DNA from: an uncultured Bilophila sp. | GTDB lineage: Bacteria > Desulfobacterota > Desulfovibrionia > Desulfovibrionales > Desulfovibrionaceae | Direction: 5' to 3' | Assembly: GCA_959604115.1 (NCBI GenBank) | Contig: CAUHBW010000054.1 | Coordinates: 1 to 13,843, forward strand | DNA: 13,843 nucleotides | In this document: positions 1 to 5,760 of the stretch, in pieces | Position numbering within the stretch: position 1 is the first letter of the stretch | Layout: every line of letters begins with the position of its first letter | Position numbers and translations under genes: made by a program | Notes under the pieces: generated by a model | Seen by the model: only the letters and a program-made list of their open reading frames with translations | Told to the model about the DNA's origin: nothing | The model's database searches: none

Positions 1-1
1 C

Positions 2-433
2 CCTGTTCTTCATTACACGGTAACGCTTGAGGAGCATGAGCGGGAATTGGCCCTGCCGTTCATCCGCGTCGCTTCGACCATCCCGGAACCGCCCGATTCG
101 TGGCAGGAATTCTGTTATCCGGGGCAGCACGAACGTTCCCAAACGCCCGCATCCGGGAAGACCTATGATCTGGAAATCCCTTCCCACAAGGGCCGCATCT
201 GGAAACAGAGCCTGCGCCTTCCCTGGCGCGAGGGAAACGACTATCCAGAAATCGAACGCTCGTTCAGAACATTACGCGACGCGTTTGAAGCGGAATTGAA
301 GGCGGCCTACGACAGTCAGCCGATGGATGAATCGGATTCGCTTGAAACCAGCTTTGACGCTCGCCGTTTCATAGCGCCCGGAGTCCTTGCGGAACGTTTT
401 CTCGTGTTCGCTAAGAACGCCAAAGCATCCTGA
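2..433 (+). CDS. C-terminal part of an unrecognised protein (gene starts upstream of the window)
   Basis: The frame is open from the first bases of the window to the TGA at 431-433, so this is the 3' end of a longer gene and its start cannot be seen. About 143 residues are visible. They are mostly hydrophilic, with no membrane segment and no motif I recognise. The part after residue 75 looks helical and charged (ERSFRTLRDAFEAELKAAYD), and the protein ends in a short basic tail (FAKNAKAS). An ATG-like start inside the window is unlikely because the frame simply continues through the left edge. A strong intrinsic terminator begins 43 bases after the stop, which supports a real gene end here. 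Function not recognised. Confidence 0.75.
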   Translation, partial: PVLHYTVTLEEHERELALPFIRVASTIPEPPDSWQEFCYPGQHERSQTPASGKTYDLEIPSHKGRIWKQSLRLPWREGNDYPEIERSFRTLRDAFEAELKAAYDSQPMDESDSLETSFDARRFIAPGVLAERFLVFAKNAKAS

Positions 434-475
434 TCGTCTCATTTCAAACCAGAAATCGCTCCAAATTCAACAAAT

Positions 476-516
476 GTGCCTATGAGAATCTCACTCTCAT
501 GGGCACTTGTCTTTTT
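476..516 (+). terminator. Intrinsic terminator after the first gene
   Basis: The arms GTGCCTATGAGA (476-487) and TCTCATGGGCAC (495-506) pair over 12 positions with a single U-G wobble around a 7-base loop. TTGTCTTTTT (507-516) follows. This is a textbook rho-independent terminator, 43 bases past the stop of the gene ending at 433. Its second arm, CTCATGGGCACTT, reappears exactly in the terminator of the initiator tRNA at 8078-8090. Confidence 0.88.
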
Positions 517-737
517 AAGCCCCCAATATCCTGCTGGAGAATCCCTCTCTGCCGCTTCCCGCCGCATAGGCGTCCCCACAAGCACCTGCTTTCCGTTTTC
601 CCTTGACATATCCCGTACAACTTTTCACCGTTCATCTACGACCAACCCCACGAGAATGGAGCACTCATGCTTTCCGCCGGGTTTTCGGGCGATCCTTCTC
701 CAACAACGCTTTCTGAAAAATTACATGGGGAGAACAG
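517..737 (+). other. Non-coding leader region before the DUF7079-like gene
   Basis: Together with the preceding terminator this makes about 300 bases without a convincing gene. The open frames here have no ribosome-binding site and no recognisable protein. A perfect -35-like TTGACA lies at 603-608, but no good -10 hexamer sits 16-18 bases downstream (626-631 reads CACCGT), so I do not call a promoter. GGGGAG at 727-732 is the ribosome-binding site of the next gene. Confidence 0.5.
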
Positions 738-1229
738 ATGCACTCCACAGGACACACGGCACACAGCCCGGCGGCACAGCCTGCTCCGCCCGACGGCCTT
801 TTGCGTCCCCACCCGGACCAAAGAGAAAGGGAGGCGCTATGGGAAATCCTGTCCGATTTATTTGTGGACAGCGAAATCTGTTGGCGCGGAATCATCCGTG
901 GCTGCGCCGGGTATGAGCCCAATCTTCTTCGACAGATCCTCTTTGATGACGTCTTGCCGTATTGCGGCCCGAACATTATGGCGCCAATCCCTCCGATATG
1001 GACCGGTTTCGAGCGCGAATCCCTGATCGCGGGCATTCGGGCAAAACGGACCGGACGCGAGGCCTCATTGTGGCGGCAAGGCCTGCATACCGCTCAAGTA
1101 TGGTTTTACCGCTGGTGGTTTCGGGAACTGTGGGCCGCCTTCTTCACCCGTCTGGAATGGGCCGCCGCCGCACGGACGCCGGAAGAGCTGGAAACCATAC
1201 TCGCAGACCCGTTTTTCGATACGGGATGA
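738..1229 (+). CDS. DUF7079-like small protein with a tryptophan-rich C-terminal extension
   Basis: This 163-residue soluble protein resembles the DUF7079 family as I remember it. The pattern LWEILSDLFVDSE (34-46) is followed by a region where family members have an 'L..IL...V.P.C..N' block, here LLRQILFDDVLPYCGPNI (63-80), and then by W-x-GF (88-91) with a following L...I helix (96-100). The biochemical role of the family is not known to me. The first 25 residues are rich in Pro, Ala and His and look disordered. Residues 112-142 add a Trp/Phe-rich amphipathic stretch (WFYRWWFRELWAAFF) that I do not associate with the family. The start at 738 is set by GGGGAG at 727-732. The gene stands alone, with 173 bases to the lipid cluster. 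The family call is from memory. Confidence 0.7.
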   Translation: MHSTGHTAHSPAAQPAPPDGLLRPHPDQREREALWEILSDLFVDSEICWRGIIRGCAGYEPNLLRQILFDDVLPYCGPNIMAPIPPIWTGFERESLIAGIRAKRTGREASLWRQGLHTAQVWFYRWWFRELWAAFFTRLEWAAAARTPEELETILADPFFDTG

Positions 1230-1390
1230 AACGTATTCCCCGACCTCGACGCTCGGATGCCTCGTAACCGTAGGTGGTGAGACGTTCCCTGAAACGGCCC
1301 TATGCGGAGAGAACGCCGGCGTATCCCGCTTCAGGATGCAACGGCGCGTAGCCCTTAGGGGACCAACTGGCTTTTCCATCTGAAATCAAC

Positions 1391-1396
1391 TATAAT
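1391..1396 (+). promoter_or_regulatory. Candidate -10 element for the ynb lipid cluster; implies a leaderless or near-leaderless mRNA
   Basis: A perfect TATAAT lies 7 bases before the ATG at 1403. Transcription normally starts about 6-8 bases after the -10, so the predicted start falls on or beside the A of the ATG. No Shine-Dalgarno sequence is present between them (CTTGGC). The -35 position is weak (TGGCTT with a 17-base spacer), so either an activator is needed or the hexamer is a coincidence. Confidence 0.45.
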
Positions 1397-1402
1397 CTTG
1401 GC

Positions 1403-2005
1403 ATGATCAGCATCTATCATATAAAACCGGCCTTTCAGGCACTGCTCCGTCCCGCCGTGGCCCGCCTTGCGGGCAAGGGAGTTACGGCAAATCAGGTAAC
1501 CTGCGCCGCCCTGCTCGTGTCCGTTCTGCTCGGAGGAGGATTGTATCTGCACCCTCTGCCCGTCCTCTTTCTGCTCCTGACAATCTGGATGCTGTTGCGG
1601 ATGGCCCTGAACGCGATGGACGGGATGCTTGCCCGCGAATACGGGCAGAAAACCGTGCTCGGCTGCTACCTGAACGAACTGGCGGACATCGTCTCCGACG
1701 CGGCGTTATACCTTCCCTTCGTGCGGTTGCCGGAGTTTGGAGGAGTTGCCGTACCGCTGTTCATCTTCCTCGGCGCGCTCTCGGAAACGGCGGGAATACT
1801 CGGCCCGCTGGCGGGTGCTTCGCGGCGTTACGACGGCCCTCTCGGCAAAAGCGACCGGGCCGCCGCCATCGGCTTCCTCGGGCTCATGGTCGCCTGCTTC
1901 CCCGTGCCAGCCGTTTTCGCGTGGGCGTTTCCCGTCCTGAATCTGCTCCTTTGCCTCACCATCGCCAACCGCATCCGGCAGGGCATCGTCGAAACGAAGA
2001 GCTAG
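1403..2005 (+). CDS. ynbA: CDP-alcohol phosphatidyltransferase family membrane protein (YnbA-like)
   Basis: This 200-residue polytopic inner-membrane protein belongs to the family that transfers a phosphatidyl group from a CDP-activated donor to an alcohol, with release of CMP. The signature region is NAMDGMLAREYGQKTVLG (70-87) followed by CYLNELADIVSD (88-99). It matches D-x2-DG-x2-AR-x8-G-x3-D-x3-D in spacing, but the first and third aspartates are Asn here (N70, N91); D73 and D95 are kept. Hydrophobic segments lie near 33-66, 100-138 and 155-190. Length, the opening IYHIKPAFQ-type segment and the neighbours match E. coli YnbA, a conserved but little-characterised protein. The start lacks a ribosome-binding site and sits just after TATAAT. 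Next gene begins 30 bases later, in the same apparent operon. The acceptor alcohol is unknown, and given the Asn changes activity itself is an inference. Confidence 0.88.
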   Translation: MISIYHIKPAFQALLRPAVARLAGKGVTANQVTCAALLVSVLLGGGLYLHPLPVLFLLLTIWMLLRMALNAMDGMLAREYGQKTVLGCYLNELADIVSDAALYLPFVRLPEFGGVAVPLFIFLGALSETAGILGPLAGASRRYDGPLGKSDRAAAIGFLGLMVACFPVPAVFAWAFPVLNLLLCLTIANRIRQGIVETKS

Positions 2006-2035
2006 ACGCTCTCGCCCGCCGCCACCGGAGGTTTC

Positions 2036-3787
2036 ATGCGCCAGCATCAGGAATGTTTCTTCACTTCGCATGACGGACATGAGCTGTTCTACCGCTACTG
2101 GCCCGCGGAAACCGCTACGCCGCGCGGAGCCGTCGTGCTCATGCACCGGGGGCACGAACACTCGGGACGTATGGCGCATCTGGTCGACGAGCTGGATCTG
2201 TCGGATTTCGCCTTCTTCGCATGGGATCAACGCGGCCTCGGACGCTCCCGGCCTTCGACCGGCCCGGCGCTGTCCATGAGCATCAGTATCCGCGATACGC
2301 AGTCCTTCCATGAGCACCTTGCCGAAGCCCACGGGATTTCCCCGGCGGAAACCGCCGTCGTCGCACAGAGCATGGCCGCCGTCATCGCAAGCGCGTGGGT
2401 GCTCGACTATGCCCCGGGCCTGCGCTGCATGGCGCTGGCTTCCCCCGCCTTCAGCGTCAAGCTGTACGTCCCCTTCGCGCTGCCGCTGATCCGGTTCGGA
2501 CGTGCGCTGCGGGGCGAATTCTTCGTCAACAGCTACGTCAAGGCGAACCTCCTTTCCCATGATCCCGAACGCCGCAAGAGCTTTGCGGAAGACCCGCTCA
2601 TCGCCCGCCCCATCGCCTCGACCGCCCTGCTGGAACTGGACGAAATGGGCCGCCGCGTGGTGGAAAACGCTCCTTCCATTCTGACGCCGACGCTGCTGCT
2701 CATGTCCGGAAACGACGTGGTGGTGCGCCATGAGCCGCAGCACCGCTTTTACGAAACGCTCGGGGCCATCGACAAGGAACGCGTTTTCATTCCCGGCGCG
2801 TACCACGACACGCTCGGCGAGCAAGACCGGGCCGATACCGTGCGGACCTGCCGGACATTCATCCTCGACCGGTTCCGTGAATCCGCCACACGGCCCTGCG
2901 TGCTCGACGCGGACAGGCGGGGCTACAGCCGCACGGTACAGGACCGCATTTCCCGTCCTCTTTCCCCGTGGTCGCCGAAGGGGCTCTACTGGCGGGTCCA
3001 GCGCGGACTGATGCGTTTCGGGGCCCGTTTTTCCGAGGGGCTGCGCATCGGCGTCGCCACCGGGTTCGACTCGGGAACGTCCCTTGATTACGTATACCGG
3101 AACACCCCCTCAGGAAAAAACGCGTTCGGCGTCTTCATCGATCGGGCGGGATACCACAACGCCATCGGCTGGAGAGGCATCCGGCAACGCAAGGTTCACA
3201 TGGAAGAACTGCTCAGGCTGGCCCTGCGCCGCGCCTCTGAAGACGGCCTGCCCGTGACCGTCCTCGACGTGGCCGCCGGACACGGGCGCTATGTTCTGGA
3301 CGCCCTCAAGGACGCCCCCTTCCAGCCGGAAAGCGTTCTTCTTCGCGACTTCAACGAGCAAAATGCGGAGGCCGGGCGACGGCTCGTCCGGGAGCGCGGC
3401 CTTGAAGAACTCGTCCGCTTCGAGCGGGGGGACGCCTTCGACAAGGAAGCTTTGAGCGCTCTCGCTCCCAAGCGGGCGATCGGCATCGTCTCGGGCCTGT
3501 TCGAACTGTTCCCCGAAAACGGCCCCGTCCGCACAGCACTGGAAGGGCTCGCCCAAGCCCTCCTCCCCGGCGGCTACCTGCTCGTGACGAATCAGGCCGC
3601 ACACCCGCAGCAGGAATACATCGCCCGCGTGTTGCAAAGCCATATCGAAGGCCGCCCGTGGGTCATGCGCTGCCGCTCGCAGGAAGAAATGAACCAGCTG
3701 CTGGATGTTTCGGGATTCGTCCCCATCCTGCGGCGGGTAGACCAATGGGGCATTTTTTCCGTTACGCTGGCGCGCCGCAAGCGCTAG
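2036..3787 (+). CDS. ynbC: Fused alpha/beta hydrolase - SAM-dependent methyltransferase (YnbC-like)
   Basis: This 583-residue, two-domain cytoplasmic protein has the length and architecture of E. coli YnbC. Residues 1-285 are a serine-hydrolase (Hydrolase_4 type) alpha/beta domain. The oxyanion strand is VVLMHRGHEHSG, WDQRGLGRS (63-71) is the family motif, S112 in the elbow VVAQSMAAV is the likely nucleophile, D227 in SGNDVVV is the acid and H257 in GAYHDTL is the histidine. The elbow is A-Q-S-M-A instead of the usual G-x-S-x-G. Residues about 300-583 form a class I methyltransferase (Methyltransf_20 type), with SAM motif I VLDVAAGHGRYVLDA (409-423) and an acidic residue after strand 2 (D438). 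GGAGG at 2027-2031 sets the start. Inference: it deacylates and/or methylates the lipid made by its neighbours. The substrate is unknown. Confidence 0.9.
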   Translation: MRQHQECFFTSHDGHELFYRYWPAETATPRGAVVLMHRGHEHSGRMAHLVDELDLSDFAFFAWDQRGLGRSRPSTGPALSMSISIRDTQSFHEHLAEAHGISPAETAVVAQSMAAVIASAWVLDYAPGLRCMALASPAFSVKLYVPFALPLIRFGRALRGEFFVNSYVKANLLSHDPERRKSFAEDPLIARPIASTALLELDEMGRRVVENAPSILTPTLLLMSGNDVVVRHEPQHRFYETLGAIDKERVFIPGAYHDTLGEQDRADTVRTCRTFILDRFRESATRPCVLDADRRGYSRTVQDRISRPLSPWSPKGLYWRVQRGLMRFGARFSEGLRIGVATGFDSGTSLDYVYRNTPSGKNAFGVFIDRAGYHNAIGWRGIRQRKVHMEELLRLALRRASEDGLPVTVLDVAAGHGRYVLDALKDAPFQPESVLLRDFNEQNAEAGRRLVRERGLEELVRFERGDAFDKEALSALAPKRAIGIVSGLFELFPENGPVRTALEGLAQALLPGGYLLVTNQAAHPQQEYIARVLQSHIEGRPWVMRCRSQEEMNQLLDVSGFVPILRRVDQWGIFSVTLARRKR

Positions 3788-3988
3788 GGCCGGAGCAAGA
3801 CCGCTCCGGGCAAACACGGAACCACCTCAGTCTGCGGGAAACGCCTCGGCAGCGGGAGAGGACAGCACCGTTCTCCTTGGACCATCCGCGATGAAGAGAA
3901 GAGCGGCCCGGAAAGCTTCCGACCGAGGTCCGTCAAAGGACTTTCCCGATTCGCGGCGAGAGCATCCCGCGACTTCTACGGAGGCCAT
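3788..3988 (+). other. 201-base gap inside the lipid cluster with a GC-rich hairpin
   Basis: CCGGAGC (3790-3796) and GCTCCGG (3803-3809) form a perfect 7-bp stem with a 6-base loop right after the ynbC stop. No T-run follows, so this is not a convincing terminator; it may protect an mRNA end. The rest of the gap has no recognisable gene or promoter. It is the only long gap in an otherwise tight cluster, so the acyltransferase gene may have entered separately. Confidence 0.45.
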
Positions 3989-4645
3989 ATGTTCGATACG
4001 GCTTGGCAGGAATCCCGAAAATCGTTGTTGGCCGGCACCCTGCGCATGCTGTCGGGCGTGCGCTGCCTGTGGCGCAGACCTCCGCCGGAGCGGCAGGCCG
4101 TCTACTATGCCAACCATACGAGCCATCTTGATGCCCTGCTGATCTGGGCCTGCCTGCCCGACGCCGTGCGGAGACGCACGCGCCCCGTCGCCGCCGGCGA
4201 CTATTGGCGGCGCAAGGGGCTGCGGGAATACTTTGCCGCCGACATGTTCAACGCCGTATTCGTGGAGCGCGCGGGCGGCTTCAACCGGAGCGGTGCTGAA
4301 CGGGCGCTCTCTCCACTGTACGACGCACTGGATCAGGGAGACAGCCTCATCCTGTTCCCGGAAGGAACCCGCAATCGGAGCGACACCAAGCTCCTGCCCT
4401 TCAAGAGCGGGCTGTACAGGATCGCTCTGGCCTATCCTCAGGTTGCGCTTGTTCCGGTCTGGCTCGAAAATCTCAACCGTATGCTCCCCAAGGGAGCATG
4501 GCTTCCCCTGCCTCTCTTATGCAGCCTGATCATGGGCGAGGCACTGGCTCCCGCACAGTCCGACGAACCTCGCCGGGCCTTTCTGCAACGCGCCGAGACC
4601 GCTCTGTTGACGCTTTGCCCTTCACCCGAACCCTCCTCCAAGTGA
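3989..4645 (+). CDS. PlsC-type lysophospholipid acyltransferase
   Basis: This 218-residue protein belongs to the glycerolphosphate/1-acyl-glycerol-3-phosphate acyltransferase family, which moves an acyl chain onto a lysophospholipid to give phosphatidic acid or a similar product. Motif I is NHTSHLD (42-48), with the catalytic H43 and D48. Motif III is LFPEGTRNRSD (122-132). Motif IV is the strand VALVPVWL, with P156. The length fits a minimal PlsC-like enzyme. There is little hydrophobic sequence, so it probably attaches peripherally to the membrane. GGAGG at 3980-3984, four bases before the ATG, fixes the start. The stop is 6 bases before ynbB, so the two are almost certainly co-transcribed, and ynbB would use its product. 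E. coli ynbABCD as I recall it has no such gene inside the cluster. Exact acceptor unknown. Confidence 0.88.
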   Translation: MFDTAWQESRKSLLAGTLRMLSGVRCLWRRPPPERQAVYYANHTSHLDALLIWACLPDAVRRRTRPVAAGDYWRRKGLREYFAADMFNAVFVERAGGFNRSGAERALSPLYDALDQGDSLILFPEGTRNRSDTKLLPFKSGLYRIALAYPQVALVPVWLENLNRMLPKGAWLPLPLLCSLIMGEALAPAQSDEPRRAFLQRAETALLTLCPSPEPSSK

Positions 4646-4651
4646 GCCGAC

Positions 4652-5569
4652 ATGCTGTACGTCCTGCTCGGTGCCGTCGCCTTTCTTTCCCTGAGTACGT
4701 TCATCGGCCTCTTCCTCCGCAGCCGCCGTCAACCGAATATCCCGGAATGGCTCGATAACCTCGTGGCCCGCAACAAGGCGTGGTGGGTCATGATCGCCGT
4801 ATTCTCCTGTGCCGTGGCCCTCGGCGCGGGGGGCGTCACCACGCTGTTCATCTTCGTTTCCTTCAATGCTCTACGGGAATTCTCCACGCTGGCCCCGTCC
4901 CGACCGGCGGACTACCGCGCCTTGCTGTGGAGTTTCATCGTATTCCTTCCGCTCCAGTACGGACTGATTCTCCACAACTGGTACGGGCTGTACTCCATCC
5001 TGATCCCCGTCTACGCCTTCCTCATCCTGCCCTGCTTCACGGCGTTCAGCGGCGATGCCACACACTTTCTGGATCGCGTGGCCCGCGTGCAGTGGGGGCT
5101 CATGCTCTGCGTCTATTGTCTCTCCCATATCCCCGCCCTGCTTATGCTTCCGCTTGGCGATCCCGCGCTGAACATGCGGCTTGTCGTCTTCCTCGTGGCT
5201 GTGGTGGAGGCCAGCGACGTCCTGCAATACCTTTGCGGCAAAACACTCGGACGGCACAAGCTCGCCCCGAGCATCTCCCCCTCCAAAACCCTCGAAGGGC
5301 TCATCGGCGGTCTCTCCCTCGCCACCCTGCTCGGCGGAGGGCTGTCCTTTCTGGGGCCGTTCACCTTCATACAGGGAATCGGCATCTCCGCCATCATCAC
5401 CTGCATGGGGTTTTGCGGCGGCTTCGTGCTCTCCGCCATCAAGCGGGCGCACAACGTCAAGGATTGGGGGTGCCTCATCCAGGGCCACGGGGGCATGCTC
5501 GACAGGGTCGATTCCCTGAGCTTCGCCGCACCCGTCTTTTTCCACATTGTCCGCTATTGGTGGACATGA
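4652..5569 (+). CDS. ynbB: Phosphatidate cytidylyltransferase family membrane protein (YnbB-like)
   Basis: This 305-residue integral membrane protein of the CdsA family makes CDP-diacylglycerol from phosphatidic acid and CTP. The family signature covers 261-287: S-x-I-KR, then KD (270-271), then GHGGMLDRVD (278-287). It fits apart from Gln where a Pro or Gly precedes the GHGG block. Upstream, SDVLQYLCGKTLGRHKLA and SPSKTLEGLIGG (209-220) match the CdsA core. About eight hydrophobic segments are visible (for example 1-22, 44-70, 91-110, 112-130, 148-166, 176-190, 217-235, 240-262). Length and neighbours match E. coli YnbB. It starts 6 bases after the acyltransferase stop without a strong ribosome-binding site, which suggests translational coupling. 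It supplies the donor for the YnbA-like transferase. No clear terminator follows, and the phosphatase gene ynbD of E. coli is absent here. Confidence 0.92.
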   Translation: MLYVLLGAVAFLSLSTFIGLFLRSRRQPNIPEWLDNLVARNKAWWVMIAVFSCAVALGAGGVTTLFIFVSFNALREFSTLAPSRPADYRALLWSFIVFLPLQYGLILHNWYGLYSILIPVYAFLILPCFTAFSGDATHFLDRVARVQWGLMLCVYCLSHIPALLMLPLGDPALNMRLVVFLVAVVEASDVLQYLCGKTLGRHKLAPSISPSKTLEGLIGGLSLATLLGGGLSFLGPFTFIQGIGISAIITCMGFCGGFVLSAIKRAHNVKDWGCLIQGHGGMLDRVDSLSFAAPVFFHIVRYWWT

Positions 5570-5686
5570 CGTTTTTCCCAGTCCCCTTGCGGGAGTCCTA
5601 GCTATGGCGATTACATTCTGGGGGAGGGCGTACTAGGGCCGAGGCACTGGACATGGAAAGGAGCGCGTCGTGGCCAAGCCGTCTAT

Positions 5687-5712
5687 ATAACAACACATTG
5701 TTATCATATAAT
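5687..5712 (+). promoter_or_regulatory. Promoter with an 18-base perfect palindrome (candidate operator) before the beta-lactamase-fold/DUF302 gene
   Basis: ATAACAACACATTGTTAT (5687-5704) has 7-base arms that are perfect inverted repeats around a 4-base centre. A consensus -10, TATAAT, lies at 5707-5712, three bases further on. The -35 position is poor (3 of 6 at best), and the palindrome occupies the spacer. A dimeric regulator bound there would either block polymerase or remodel the spacer. The gene starts at 5761, giving a leader of about 40 bases. No regulator gene is adjacent. Confidence 0.5.
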
Positions 5713-5760
5713 ATTTTACAATGGAGTCCTATTCTGAAACAAAAACAGGGAGGATTCCTC

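Noticed and set aside
476..916. A 146-codon plus-strand frame before the DUF7079-like gene
   Set aside because: It begins inside the terminator hairpin, lacks a ribosome-binding site and overlaps the supported gene at 738.
1706..2824. A 372-codon minus-strand frame across ynbA and ynbC
   Set aside because: It lies antisense to two clear genes and has low-complexity composition, no motif and no start signal.
5653..5760. Upstream start (ATG at 5653) extending the beta-lactamase-fold protein by 36 residues
   Set aside because: It has no ribosome-binding site, lies before the TATAAT promoter, and the added residues look non-coding. The ATG at 5761 has GGGAGG at a good distance.
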